A DNA stretch of 64,000 bases from contig NZ_JACBZI010000001.1 of assembly GCF_013408145.1 (NCBI RefSeq), positions 1,347,501 to 1,411,500 of the forward strand. The letters are read 5' to 3'. This document shows, in pieces, positions 26,425-35,416 of this stretch (the stretch's first letter is position 1; the number at the start of each line of letters is the position of its first letter). Origin of the DNA: Nocardioides marinus. GTDB taxonomy: Bacteria; Actinomycetota; Actinomycetes; Propionibacteriales; Nocardioidaceae. Below the pieces are notes generated by a model that saw only the letters and a list, made by a program, of their open reading frames with translations, was not told the origin of the DNA and did no database searches. Both the position numbers and the translations under genes were made by a program.

Positions 26425-27549
26425 ATGGCCGAGCCCACGTTGCGATCCCTGGTCGACCTCGTGCACGGCTGGTACCCGCCCGGCACCGCCGAGGGCTGGG
26501 ACCGGGTCGGGCTGGTGCACGGTGACCTCGCCCAGCCCGTACGCCGGATCCTGCTGGCCGTCGACCCGGCACCCGCCGTGGCGCAGGAAGCCGCCGAGTG
26601 GGGCGCCGACCTGCTGCTCACCCACCACCCGCTCTACCTCAAGGGCGTGCACGGCTTCACCAGCCAGACGCCCAAGGGCCGCACCTCCCTGACGCTGGCG
26701 CGCGCCGACTGCGCCCTGCTGGCGGCGCACACCAACGCCGACCAGGCGCAGGGCGGGGTCTCGGAGGCGATGGCCGACGCGCTCGGCCTGCGTGAGGCCC
26801 GGCCGATCCTGCCGGCGCCGCTGCCGGCGGTCGACAAGCTGGGCGTGATGGTGCCCGAGCCGGACGCCGACGCGATGCGCGACGCCCTCGCGGCGGCCGG
26901 GGCCGGTCGGATCGGGGACTACGACCACGCGTCGTTCACCCTCGCCGGGCAGGGCCGCTTCCGCCCGCTGCCAGGCGCCGACCCCACGATCGGCTCGGTG
27001 GGAGAGATCGAGCACGTCGCGGAGGTCCGCATCGAGGTCGTGTTCCCCCGCGGCCGGCGCGACCACGTCGTCCGCGCGATGCTCGCCGCCCACCCCTACG
27101 AGGAGCCGGCCTACGACGTGCTCGAGCTGGCAGACCCCGGGATCGGCGTGACGGGCACCGGCCGGATCGGGGACGTCGGCCCGACGACCCTGGGCGCCTT
27201 CGCCGAGCAGGTGGCGGCGACGCTGCCGGGCACGGCGCACGGCGTGCGGGTCGCCGGCGACCTCGACCGGCCGGTACGCCGGGTGGCGCTGTGCGGGGGA
27301 GCGGGCGACTTCCTGCTCGACACCGTGCGCTCCACCAACGCCGACGTCTACGTCACCAGCGACCTGCGACACCACCCTGCGACCGAGTTCCTCGAGCACG
27401 AGGGCCCCGCCCTGGTCGACGTCGCGCACTGGGCAGCCGAGTGGACCTGGCTGCCGGTGCTGGCGAGGCGGCTCGAGGGCGCCCTGGGCGATACGGTGGA
27501 GGTCCGGGTGAGCACACGCTCCACCGACGCGTGGACCCACCGGCTCTGA
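26425..27549 (+). CDS. Nif3-like dinuclear metal center protein
   Basis: This encodes 374 aa. NIF3/DUF34 motifs are EGWDRVGLVHGD, LLLTHHPLYLKGV (His pair), LLAAHTNADQAQGGVSEAMA, and at the end YVTSDLRHHPATEFLEHEG and LVDVAHWAAEWTWL. Two metal ions are bound by these His/Asp/Glu residues. The length shows the long, YqfO-type form, with a PII-like insert in the middle (about 140-240, VEVVFPRGRRDHVVRAMLAAHPYEEPAYDV). The family function is still unclear; a GTP cyclohydrolase I type 2 label is found but disputed. It precedes the zinc-ribbon gene, a common actinobacterial order. Confidence 0.92.
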   Translation: MAEPTLRSLVDLVHGWYPPGTAEGWDRVGLVHGDLAQPVRRILLAVDPAPAVAQEAAEWGADLLLTHHPLYLKGVHGFTSQTPKGRTSLTLARADCALLAAHTNADQAQGGVSEAMADALGLREARPILPAPLPAVDKLGVMVPEPDADAMRDALAAAGAGRIGDYDHASFTLAGQGRFRPLPGADPTIGSVGEIEHVAEVRIEVVFPRGRRDHVVRAMLAAHPYEEPAYDVLELADPGIGVTGTGRIGDVGPTTLGAFAEQVAATLPGTAHGVRVAGDLDRPVRRVALCGGAGDFLLDTVRSTNADVYVTSDLRHHPATEFLEHEGPALVDVAHWAAEWTWLPVLARRLEGALGDTVEVRVSTRSTDAWTHRL

Positions 27550-27596
27550 CCCGCCCCTGATCCGTCCGTACCCACCTCCCACCCACAGGAGTCCCG

Positions 27597-28340
27597 CTGA
27601 AAGCCGACCCCGCCGCCCAGCTCCGGCTGCTCGACGTCCAGGAGCTCGACTCCCGGACCCAGCAGCTGCAGCACCAGCGCCGCAGCCTGCCCGAGCTGGC
27701 CGAGATCGCCGAGCTCGAGCGCACCCGCGCCGCCCTGGTCGACGACGCCCGCGACGCGAAGATCGTCGTGGACGACCTCACCGTCGAGCAGGAGAAGGTC
27801 GACGCCGACGTGGAGACCGTCAAGGCGCGCCGCACCCGCGACCGCGAGCGGATGGACGCCGGGCTGATCAGCAACCCCAAGGACCTCGAGCGGATGACCG
27901 GCGAGCTGGAGTCGCTCGAGCGGCGCATCCGCACGCTGGAGGACGAGGAGCTCGAGGTCATGGAGCGGCTCGAGGCCGCCCAGGGCATGCTCTCGTCGAT
28001 CAACGACCGGATCGGCGCCGCGGAGAGCCGCATCGCCGAGCTGGCCGCCGTCCGTGACGCCCGCTTCGCCGAGATCGACGCCGAGCTCGCCGACCTGGCC
28101 ACCCGCCGCGGCCCGGCGGCCGAGGGGCTGCCCGCCGACCTGGTCGCGCTCTACGACAAGCTGCGCGAGACCAAGGGCGGCCTGGCCGCCTCGCACCTGA
28201 CCCAGCGTCGCTGCGGCGGCTGCCAGCTCGGCATCGACGCCGCCGAGCTCGCCGCGATCAAGGCCGCCCCGGCCGACGAGGTCGTGCGCTGCGAGGAGTG
28301 CTCGCGGATCCTCGTCCGCACCGCCGAGTCCGGCCTGTGA
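27597..28340 (+). CDS. C4 zinc-ribbon coiled-coil protein (DUF164 type), CTG start
   Basis: This encodes about 247 aa: a long coiled coil (residues about 15-200, charged heptads) ending in a zinc ribbon CGGCQLGI...CEECSRIL. Family members begin with KADPxxQLRLL directly after the start, which here is at CTG (27597-27599). A RBS (AGGAG, 27587-27591) is 5 nt upstream, and the frame is closed by TGA at 27558. No ATG, GTG or TTG occurs before the GTG at 27768, which would delete 57 conserved residues. Hence CTG is the probable start codon. It is coupled to the RNase H gene by GTGA. Confidence 0.85.
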   Translation: MKADPAAQLRLLDVQELDSRTQQLQHQRRSLPELAEIAELERTRAALVDDARDAKIVVDDLTVEQEKVDADVETVKARRTRDRERMDAGLISNPKDLERMTGELESLERRIRTLEDEELEVMERLEAAQGMLSSINDRIGAAESRIAELAAVRDARFAEIDAELADLATRRGPAAEGLPADLVALYDKLRETKGGLAASHLTQRRCGGCQLGIDAAELAAIKAAPADEVVRCEECSRILVRTAESGL

Positions 28341-29566
28341 CCGCAGCCCCCGGGGCGGGCCCCGACGCGGTCGTCGTCGAGGCCGACGGCGGCTCGCGCG
28401 GCAACCCCGGCCCGGCCGGCTACGGCGCCCTGGTGCGCGACGCCGCCACCGGGGAGCTGCTCGCGGAGGCGGCGGTGGCCATCGGCGAGGCGACCAACAA
28501 CGTCGCCGAGTACGCCGGGCTGATCGCGGGCCTGCGCCTCGCGCTCGACCACGCGCCGGGCGCACGGATCGAGGTCCGGATGGACTCCAAGCTGGTGGTG
28601 GAGCAGATGAAGGGGGCCTGGAAGGTCAAGCACCCCGGTCTGCAGCCGCTGCACGCCGAGGCACGCGACCTCGCGCCCGCCGGCACCACCTACACCTGGA
28701 TCCCGCGCGCGGACAACGCCGACGCCGACGCCCTGGCCAACCGTGCGATGGACGGCGACGAGGTGGCGCCGGGCCCGGTGCGGGGGAGCGCCACCGACGA
28801 GGAGTCGGTGATCGAGGAGATCGAGTCACCGGGTGCGGCGCGCACCGAGCGCGAGCAGGACCAGGCCGGGCACCGTGGCTGGTCCCCGCCCACCGGTGCC
28901 CCGACGACACTGGTCCTCGTCCGCCACGGCGTCACGGCGCACACCTCCGCGAAGAAGTTCTCCGGCGGTCTCGGCGGGGACAACCCGCCGCTGAGCGACG
29001 AGGGGCTGGAGCAGGCGCGGGCGGCCGCGGCGTGGCTGGCGGGCCTGGGGGACCGGGTCGACGCCGTGCTGGCCTCGCCGGTACGCCGTACCCGCGAGAC
29101 CGCCGCGGTCGTGGCCGACGCGCTGGGGCTGGAGGTCGAGCTGGAGCCGGGCTTCGCCGAGATGGAGTTCGGCGACTGGGACGGCCTCACCTTCGCCGAG
29201 GTCGCCGAGCGCGACCAGGAGGGGCTCGACGCCTGGCTGGGCTCGCTCGACGTCCCGCCGCCGGGCGGGGAGTCCTTCCGCGAGGTCGAGCGGCGGGTGC
29301 TGGGTGGGCTGCGCCGGGTGCTGGAGCAGCACGCCGGTCGCACGGTCGTCGTGGTCTCCCACGTCACCCCGATCAAGACCCTGGTCGCCCACACGATGGG
29401 GGCGCCGCTGGACGCGGTGTTCCGGATGGAGCTGTCGCCGGCCTCGGTCAGCGTCGTGTCGTTCTACCCCGACCCGCAGGCGCCGGACGGGGTGCGCGGG
29501 TCGATGCGGCTCTACAACACCCTGCCGCCGGGAAATGGCGCGACGTTGGACCCGGGTCGCTGGTAG
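28337..29566 (+). CDS. bifunctional RNase HI / acid (alpha-ribazole-type) phosphatase
   Basis: This encodes 409 aa. The N-terminal RNase H domain (about 1-140) has DGGSRGNPGPAGYGA, NNVAEYAGLIAGL, RMDSKLVVEQMKG and RADNADADALAN, covering the acidic active site that cuts RNA in RNA:DNA hybrids. After an acidic linker, the histidine phosphatase domain (about 195-400) has LVLVRHGVTAHT and VVVVSHVTPIKTL. The fusion is known in mycobacteria (RNase H plus CobC-like phosphatase). GTG at 28337 overlaps the previous stop (GTGA). Confidence 0.93.
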   Translation: MTAAPGAGPDAVVVEADGGSRGNPGPAGYGALVRDAATGELLAEAAVAIGEATNNVAEYAGLIAGLRLALDHAPGARIEVRMDSKLVVEQMKGAWKVKHPGLQPLHAEARDLAPAGTTYTWIPRADNADADALANRAMDGDEVAPGPVRGSATDEESVIEEIESPGAARTEREQDQAGHRGWSPPTGAPTTLVLVRHGVTAHTSAKKFSGGLGGDNPPLSDEGLEQARAAAAWLAGLGDRVDAVLASPVRRTRETAAVVADALGLEVELEPGFAEMEFGDWDGLTFAEVAERDQEGLDAWLGSLDVPPPGGESFREVERRVLGGLRRVLEQHAGRTVVVVSHVTPIKTLVAHTMGAPLDAVFRMELSPASVSVVSFYPDPQAPDGVRGSMRLYNTLPPGNGATLDPGRW

Positions 29567-29575
29567 AACCCGCGG

Positions 29576-30859
29576 GTGTCCACCGCTCGGCCGTCCCGAT
29601 TGCACCGTGTCGTCCTGCTCGACCCCTCGCGTGACCGGTGGCGGGTGGTCGACGTCGACCAGCGCTGGGTCGACCACGGCGACCTGACCGCCGCTCTGGG
29701 TGTCGAGCGCGCCTGGAAGTGCGGGACGCCCCGGTGGGAGACCGACGACCGCGTGGTCCACCTGCTCGTGCCGGGAGAGGGGGAGTCGCTGGCGGAGGAC
29801 GGGTGGTCGCGGGACCCGGCCGAGGCAGGGTTCGACGAAGCCACCGTGGACTGGTTGGTGGCGACGTACGACGCGTGGCGCACGGGACGGGTCGTGGTGA
29901 CGGGTCAGCCCTGGTGGAGCGCAGCGTGGGCAGGCGAGGTGACCGCCTGGCTGGACGAGGTGCTCCCCGCAGTCGGGCTCGCTCGGGTGGCCGCGCCCGT
30001 GCCGGCCAAGCTGTGGTCGCTCTCGGCCGTGCTCCGCGTGCCGGTGGCCGCGGCGGAGGGCCAGGCCGGGGGAGTACGCCACCTGTGGTTCAAGGCGACC
30101 TGCGAGGGGTTCCGCGCCGAGCCGTCGCTGACCGCGCTCGTGGCCGGGCTGGCGCCGGACCTGACCCCCGACGTCGTCGCGGTGGACCCGGGCCGGGCGT
30201 GGATGCTGCTCGAGGAGCTGACGGGCGCCGACGCCGCACCGGCGCACCTGGCCGTGGGCGCTGCGGCGGGGATGGCCGGGCTCCAGCTCGGGGCCGACCG
30301 GGCCGACCTGCTGGCCGCCGGTGTCGAGGAGCGCACCCTCGCCGGGCTGGTGGGTGAGCTGCACCGGGCGCTGCACGACAGCGTCCTGAGCAACCGCTTC
30401 CCCGCCCACCGGTGGGCGGAGTGGGCCGAGGTCGAGCCGTGGGTGGTCGAGCAGATCGAGGCGCTCGACGCGATCGGCCTCCCGACCGCCCTCAGCCACG
30501 GCGACCTGCACCTCGGCAACATCGCCGGGGACAGCACGCCGGTCGTCTTCGACTGGACCGACGCCTGCCTCACCCACCCGTACCTCGACGCGCGGCACCT
30601 GGCCAACGAGTGCTCGGACGAGGAGCACGCCGCGCAGGTGTGGACCGCGTGGTCGCAGCCGTGGCGGGCGGCCTACCCGGACGTGGACCACGATCGGGCG
30701 TGGTCGCTGACGCCCGCCGTCGAGACGGCGTTCCAGGTGGCCACCTACGAACGGATCCTCCGCGCCCAGGACCCCGACAGTCGCTCCGACCTGGCCGCGG
30801 TGGTGCCGTGGCTGCACGAGCAGCTCCGCGCTGCGCGGGACGCGGCGGGCGCCGGCTGA
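29576..30859 (+). CDS. phosphotransferase-fold (APH-like) protein
   Basis: This encodes 427 aa. The C-terminal part carries the aminoglycoside-phosphotransferase/kinase catalytic motifs ALSHGDLHLGNI (Brenner HxDxxxxN) and PVVFDWTDACLTHPYLD (DFG-equivalent). The preceding sequence has EEL in WMLLEELTG (hinge). The N-terminal 130 residues are a separate domain (LLDPSRDRWRVVDVDQRWVD) of unknown type. Small-molecule kinase activity is likely; the substrate and any drug-resistance role are unknown. It starts with GTG at 29576, 9 bp after the RNase H stop. Confidence 0.8.
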   Translation: MSTARPSRLHRVVLLDPSRDRWRVVDVDQRWVDHGDLTAALGVERAWKCGTPRWETDDRVVHLLVPGEGESLAEDGWSRDPAEAGFDEATVDWLVATYDAWRTGRVVVTGQPWWSAAWAGEVTAWLDEVLPAVGLARVAAPVPAKLWSLSAVLRVPVAAAEGQAGGVRHLWFKATCEGFRAEPSLTALVAGLAPDLTPDVVAVDPGRAWMLLEELTGADAAPAHLAVGAAAGMAGLQLGADRADLLAAGVEERTLAGLVGELHRALHDSVLSNRFPAHRWAEWAEVEPWVVEQIEALDAIGLPTALSHGDLHLGNIAGDSTPVVFDWTDACLTHPYLDARHLANECSDEEHAAQVWTAWSQPWRAAYPDVDHDRAWSLTPAVETAFQVATYERILRAQDPDSRSDLAAVVPWLHEQLRAARDAAGAG

Positions 30860-30941
30860 CCCGTCGATCGGATCGGCCACGGATGATCGGGCGGCACGAC
30901 CTCCGATGCAGACAGGCTGGTGGCGAAGAGAGGAGGACCAC

Positions 30942-31814
30942 GTGATCGTCGAGCTCAACCGAGCCGTGGCGCTGGTCGAGGAGCACCTCGCCGAGGACCC
31001 GGCGCCACGCGTCGACGTCGCGGCGCTGGCCGCCAGCATCGGGACCACCGAGCACCACCTGAGGCGCATGTTCGCGTCGTTGGCGGGGATGCCGCTGTCG
31101 GACTACGTCCGTCGTCGCCGGATGTCCTTGGCCGCCCGCGACCTGACGACGGGCCGAGCGGACCTGCTCACGGTGGCCGTGCGTCACGGCTACGGCTCGG
31201 CTGAGGCGTTCGGCCGGGCCTTCCGTGCCGTGCACGGCGCCAGCCCGGCCGAGGTGAGACGTGATGGCGGTCCTCTGCGCACCCAGCCCGCGATCAGCTT
31301 CGCGCTGACCGTCCACGGAGGAGAACCCATGCACACCCGCATCGTCGACCTGCCCGACCTGCGCCTGATCGGGCACGCCCGACGCGTCCGCCTGGTGCAC
31401 GAGGGGGTCAACCCCGAGATCGCCGCGCTCGTCGCGTCCGTGTCCGTCGAGGAGACGCGACGGCTCAAGAAGCTCAACGACGTCGAGCCGCGAGGCGTCG
31501 TGGCGGTGAGCGACGACCTCGACCCGGACCGTGAGGAAGGCACCGAGCTCACCTACCTCCACGGTGTCGCCAGCACCGCGGAGGCCGACGACCTCGACGT
31601 GGTGACGGCTCCGGCCGGGACGTGGGCGGTCTTCACGGTCGACGGGCCCTACCCGGCGGCCCTGCAGGACATCTGGGCGAGGACGGCCACCGAGTGGTTC
31701 CCGTCCCAGCCCTGGAGGCTGCGTCCGGGACCCGAGGTCGTCGCGGTCCAGGCCATGGACCCGGCTGACGGCTCGGCCAGGTGTGAGCTGTGGCTGCCGG
31801 TCGAGCCGAGCTGA
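30942..31814 (+). CDS. AraC-type regulator with GyrI-like effector domain
   Basis: This encodes 290 aa. Residues about 5-105 are an AraC/XylS double HTH (VDVAALAASIGTTEHHLRRM and LLTVAVRHGYGSAEAFGRAF). Residues about 130-288 form a GyrI/Rob-like small-molecule binding domain (LRLIGHARRVRLVHEGVNPE...AGTWAVFTVDGPYPAALQDIW). The architecture matches Rob-type sensors of drugs or toxic small molecules. GTG at 30942 has GAGGAGGACC upstream. Its stop is one base from the stop of converging yaaA. Confidence 0.9.
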   Translation: MIVELNRAVALVEEHLAEDPAPRVDVAALAASIGTTEHHLRRMFASLAGMPLSDYVRRRRMSLAARDLTTGRADLLTVAVRHGYGSAEAFGRAFRAVHGASPAEVRRDGGPLRTQPAISFALTVHGGEPMHTRIVDLPDLRLIGHARRVRLVHEGVNPEIAALVASVSVEETRRLKKLNDVEPRGVVAVSDDLDPDREEGTELTYLHGVASTAEADDLDVVTAPAGTWAVFTVDGPYPAALQDIWARTATEWFPSQPWRLRPGPEVVAVQAMDPADGSARCELWLPVEPS

Positions 31815-31815
31815 G

Positions 31816-32595
31816 CTACAGCTCCTCGACCACCACGTCGAGCTGGGTGCCCTTGGCGGTCGGCTCGCCGACCTCGACCATCCAGCCCAGGTCGCGCAGC
31901 GCCTCGGCGAGGCGTGCGGGGGTGCCCGGGTTGGCGCCGTCCTCGAGGAGGGCACGGGTGATCCGGCCCTTGGTCGCCTTGTTGAAGTGGGAGACGACCT
32001 TCCGCTTCCCGCCGACCTCGTGGAGCACGCGGACGGTGGCCACCCGCGGCGCCAGGTCCGGCGCCGGGCGCCAGAAGGCGGCGTAGGCGGCCGAGCGCAG
32101 GTCGACCAGCAGCCCGCCGCCGAGCAGGTCGCTCATGGCGGGGTCGAGGTGGGTGCGCCAGTGGGTCGCCACCGGGCCGAGGCCGGGCAGCGTCGTACCC
32201 CCCGACAGGCGGTAGGCGGGGATCCGGTCGCCGGGCCGGACCACGCCGAAGAGGCTCGAGGTCACCGCGAGCCGGGTCGAGGCGCGGCGGCGGGCCGCCG
32301 TCGACAGGGTCGGGGCGTCGAGCGCGTCGTAGACCACGCCGCTGTAGACCGCGTCGGCCCGCGCCGTCGGCGCGTCGACGAGACCGGCGTTCAGCGCGAC
32401 CAGGTCGTGCTGGGTGGCGCCGACCTCCAGCACCCGGGCGGCGGTCGCCACGTCGCCGGAGCACAGGTCGACCAGCGCGTCGATCACCGCGCGGCGGGCG
32501 TCGGTGAGCTCGGGGGAGGTGAGGGCGGCCAGGTCGAGCGGCTTGCCCCGGCGGGGTGCGGTCTTGCCCTCGCTGGGCGGCAGGAGGATCAACAT
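31816..32595 (-). CDS. yaaA: peroxide stress protein YaaA
   Basis: This encodes 259 aa of the YaaA/DUF328 family. Motifs are MLILLPPSEGKT at the start, YSGVVYDALD, SSLFGVVRPGDRIPAYRLS, VDLRSAAYAAFW and KVVSHFNKATKG. In E. coli YaaA lowers free iron during peroxide stress and binds DNA. ATG at 32595 is only 21 bp from the divergent RNB gene start, so the promoters must overlap. There is no RBS before the ATG. Confidence 0.9.
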   Translation of the reverse strand: MLILLPPSEGKTAPRRGKPLDLAALTSPELTDARRAVIDALVDLCSGDVATAARVLEVGATQHDLVALNAGLVDAPTARADAVYSGVVYDALDAPTLSTAARRRASTRLAVTSSLFGVVRPGDRIPAYRLSGGTTLPGLGPVATHWRTHLDPAMSDLLGGGLLVDLRSAAYAAFWRPAPDLAPRVATVRVLHEVGGKRKVVSHFNKATKGRITRALLEDGANPGTPARLAEALRDLGWMVEVGEPTAKGTQLDVVVEEL

Positions 32596-32604
32596 GGTGC
32601 TGGC

Positions 32605-32610
32605 TATGGT
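32605..32610 (+). promoter_or_regulatory. -10 box TATGGT, leaderless start of RNB gene
   Basis: TATGGT is 6 nt before the ATG at 32617. Any -35 would lie inside the beginning of yaaA, since the two start codons are 21 bp apart. Confidence 0.55.
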
Positions 32611-32616
32611 GCCTGC

Positions 32617-34044
32617 ATGACCTCCCACCCCGTCCTGCGGGTCCCGGCCAGCCTCCTGCGCGAGGAGGTACGCCGGTTGCAGGCCGAGCTCGAGGTGACC
32701 CCGGCCTTCCCGGCCGAGGTCGAGGAGGCCGCGGCGCGCGCGGCGCAGGCTCCTCGGTTGCCCGAGCTGGACCGCACCGACCTGCCCCTCGTGACCATCG
32801 ACCCCGAGGGGGCGCGCGACCTCGACCAGGCGCTGCACGTCGCCCGTGACGGCGACGGCTGGGTGGTGCACTACGCCATCGCCGACGTGGCGGCCTTCGT
32901 CAGCCCGGGCGACCCGGTCGACGTGGAGGCCAACCACCGTGGCGAGACGCTCTACGGCGCGGAGGGGAAGGTGCCGCTGCACCCGCCGGCGATCAGCGAG
33001 GACGCGGCGTCCCTGCTGCCGGACCGGGTGCGCCCGGCGCTGCTGTGGACCATCCGGCTCGGCCCCGACGGCGAGCGCGTGGACGCCGACGTGCGGCGGG
33101 CGCTCGTGCGCAGCCGCGAGCAGCTGACCTACGAGGAGGCGCAGCGCAGGGTCGACGCCGGTGAGGGTCCCGAGACGCTGGCGCGGCTCGCAGAGGTCGG
33201 GCCGTTGCGGCTGGCCCGCGAGGCCGCCCGCGGCGGTGTCTCGCTGCCCCTGCCCGAGCAGGAGGTCGTCGTCGACGGCCACCGCTGGCACCTCGAGCAC
33301 CGTGCTCGACTGCCCGTGGAGGACTGGAACGCCCAGGTCTCGCTGCTCACCGGGTACGCCGCGGCCGCGATGATGGTCTACGGCCGGGTCGGCATCCTGC
33401 GCACGCTCCCGCCGGCCGACCCGCGCGACGTGCAGCGGCTGCACCGCACGGCCCGCGCTCTGGGCATCGAGTGGCCCGCCGAGCTGCTCTACCCCGACTT
33501 CGTCCGCAGCCTGGACCCCACCCGCCCCGAGCACGCCGCGATGGTGGTGGCCTGCACCCGGCTGCTGCGCGGCAGCGGCTACACCGCCTTCGACGGCGAG
33601 CTGCCCGAGCAGCCGCTGCACGCGGCGCTGGCCGCGGAGTACGCCCACGTCACGGCGCCGCTGCGCCGGCTCGTGGACCGCTATGCCTCGGAGGTGTGCG
33701 TGGCCCTGTGCGCCGGTGTCGAGGTCCCCGCCTGGGTGCACGCCGCACTGCCGGAGCTGCCGGGCACGATGCGCCGCTCCGGGCGGGTCGCGTCGGCGTA
33801 CGAGCGGGGGGTGCTGGACCTCGTCGAGGCCGGCGTGCTGCGCGACCGGGTCGGCGAGGAGATGACCGGGGTGGTCGTCGAGGTCGACGACAACAAGCCG
33901 CACCGCGGCCAGGTCGTGGTGGCCGGTCCCGCGGTCGAGGCCCGCATCGAGGGCGAGTCGCCGCTGCCGTTGGGCGAGGAGATGCAGGTCAGGCTCGTCG
34001 AGGCCGACGTGTCCGCCAGGCGCGTTCGTTTCGCACCGGCGTGA
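32617..34044 (+). CDS. RNB-domain ribonuclease
   Basis: This encodes 475 aa. It is a short RNase II/R-family exoribonuclease. The RNB catalytic motif TIDPEGARDLDQALH supplies Asp residues for Mg2+. YAIADVAAFVSPGDPVD, RGETLYGAEGKVPLHP and the Tyr/Arg region HVTAPLRRLVDRYASEV follow. There are no cold-shock domains before RNB and only a short C-terminal beta region, so it is shorter than E. coli RNase II (about 640 aa). It is an actinobacterial variant with likely 3'-5' RNA degrading activity. It lies close to rnpB. Confidence 0.9.
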   Translation: MTSHPVLRVPASLLREEVRRLQAELEVTPAFPAEVEEAAARAAQAPRLPELDRTDLPLVTIDPEGARDLDQALHVARDGDGWVVHYAIADVAAFVSPGDPVDVEANHRGETLYGAEGKVPLHPPAISEDAASLLPDRVRPALLWTIRLGPDGERVDADVRRALVRSREQLTYEEAQRRVDAGEGPETLARLAEVGPLRLAREAARGGVSLPLPEQEVVVDGHRWHLEHRARLPVEDWNAQVSLLTGYAAAAMMVYGRVGILRTLPPADPRDVQRLHRTARALGIEWPAELLYPDFVRSLDPTRPEHAAMVVACTRLLRGSGYTAFDGELPEQPLHAALAAEYAHVTAPLRRLVDRYASEVCVALCAGVEVPAWVHAALPELPGTMRRSGRVASAYERGVLDLVEAGVLRDRVGEEMTGVVVEVDDNKPHRGQVVVAGPAVEARIEGESPLPLGEEMQVRLVEADVSARRVRFAPA

Positions 34045-34146
34045 CCGACCGGGCATGATTCACCCTGTCCGGGTCGGGCGCCCTCTCACCCCCCCTGGTG
34101 GGCGCCGGGCCCGGACACCTCGCCGGGCGAGGCGTCCGGGGGACGA

Positions 34147-34555
34147 GTGCGGATGGGCCGACCTGTAGGCCGGGTTCTGTCCCTCGCCCTCTCGGGTCCG
34201 GGGGCGACCATCCATCTACGGTCGCCGTTGCCGACGACCTCCAGCGATCTACCCGTGTGCTCGGGCGGGCAGCCCTCGAACGCACACGCGCCACCGAAGT
34301 GACTTCTTGACCTTGCTCCAGGTGGGGTTTGCCGAGCCGACCGGGTCGCCCCGGTCGCTGGTGGTCTCTTACACCACCGTTTCACCATCACCGGCCCTCC
34401 CGATCGCTCGAGGGGGTCGGCTGTCTGTTCTCTGTGGCACTGTCCCGCAGGTTGCCCCGGGTGGGTGTTACCCACCACCTCGCCCTGTGGAGCCCGGACC
34501 TTCCTCGGCGCACCCACGAGGGGTGCGACGCGGTCGCCCGGTCGGCCCATCCGCA
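34147..34555 (-). ncRNA. rnpB: RNase P RNA
   Basis: This encodes about 409 nt of bacterial type A RNase P RNA on the minus strand. The ends pair as P1 (GCGGATGGGCCGACC with GGTCGGCCCATCCGC). The conserved P4 strands are GAGGAAGGTCCGGGCTCC near the 5' side and GGGACAGAACCCGGCCTACA near the 3' end. GATGGTGAAACGGTGG and GCAAACCCCACC also match conserved regions. It is the catalytic RNA that trims tRNA 5' ends. The ends are estimated from P1. Confidence 0.95.
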
Positions 34556-34576
34556 CCGCGATGCTACCGCGACCCG

Positions 34577-35416
34577 TCAGGCCAGACGCGTGACCTCGAC
34601 CTCGACGCTCATGTCAGCGGTCGAGGCGCCGGAGTAGATGCCGCGCAGCGGCGGCACGTCGTCGTGGTCGCGACCCGCGCCGATCGAGACGTAGCGGTCG
34701 TCGGGAGCCGCGTCGCAGGTCGGGTCGTACGCCGTCCAGCCGTCGTCCCACCACTCGACCCAGGCGTGCGCCTCGGACGGGACCGTGGCGCCGACGGCCG
34801 GGTCGGCGTCGGGGTGGCGGTAGCCGGCGACGTACCGCGCGGGGATGCCGAGGGTGCGCAGGCCCCCGATCACCAGGTGCGCGAGGTCCTGGCAGACCCC
34901 GGCCCGCTGCTGCCAGGCCTCGGCCGCGTGGGACTGCACGTGCCGGGAGCGGGGGAGGTGCTCGACCTGGTCGTGGACCAGCGAGCACACCGCACGGGCA
35001 GCGTGGCCGGGCAGGTCGGCGTCGGCGGCCAGCTGCTTGACCCGGGTGGCGAAGTCGTGCGGCGGGGTGACCAGGTCGGGGAGCACGAGGTCCTCGGTCC
35101 AGCGGTCGGCGACCTCGCGGGTGGCCATGTCGGCCCAGGTCAGCGTCGGCTCCGAGGGAGCCTGGCGGTGGGCCTGGACGGTCGAGGTCGCCGCCACGAC
35201 GAGCACCTCGTGCGGGTCGACGACCTCGAAGGCGGTGACGACGGCTCCGAAGTAGTCGCGGTACTCGTAGAACCACGGCTTGGGGGAGACCTCGACGCGG
35301 CTGTGCACCACGATCTGCTCGGGCGTCGTGACGGGGGTGAGTCGCGCCTGGTTGAACGACGCGGTGGCCTTGCCGTCGTAGGTGAAGGTCGTGGTGTGGT
35401 TGATCCGCAGCTGCAT
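34577..35416 (-). CDS. transglutaminase-like cysteine protease-fold protein
   Basis: This encodes 279 aa. An N-terminal beta domain (MQLRINHTTTFTYDGKATAS) typical of bacterial transglutaminase N is followed by the core with the Cys-His-Asp triad: AGVCQDLAHLV, SEAHAWVEWWDDGW and AYDPTCDAA. It is the last gene of a three-gene operon with alpha-E and ATP-grasp proteins. Its ATG overlaps the alpha-E stop (TGATG). This trio is widely conserved and was proposed to make or process a peptide modification. The substrate is unknown. Confidence 0.92.
   Translation of the reverse strand: MQLRINHTTTFTYDGKATASFNQARLTPVTTPEQIVVHSRVEVSPKPWFYEYRDYFGAVVTAFEVVDPHEVLVVAATSTVQAHRQAPSEPTLTWADMATREVADRWTEDLVLPDLVTPPHDFATRVKQLAADADLPGHAARAVCSLVHDQVEHLPRSRHVQSHAAEAWQQRAGVCQDLAHLVIGGLRTLGIPARYVAGYRHPDADPAVGATVPSEAHAWVEWWDDGWTAYDPTCDAAPDDRYVSIGAGRDHDDVPPLRGIYSGASTADMSVEVEVTRLA

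Noticed and set aside
29576..30859. Aminoglycoside resistance gene
   Set aside because: It only shares the kinase fold motifs. The N-terminal part and context do not match known resistance enzymes.
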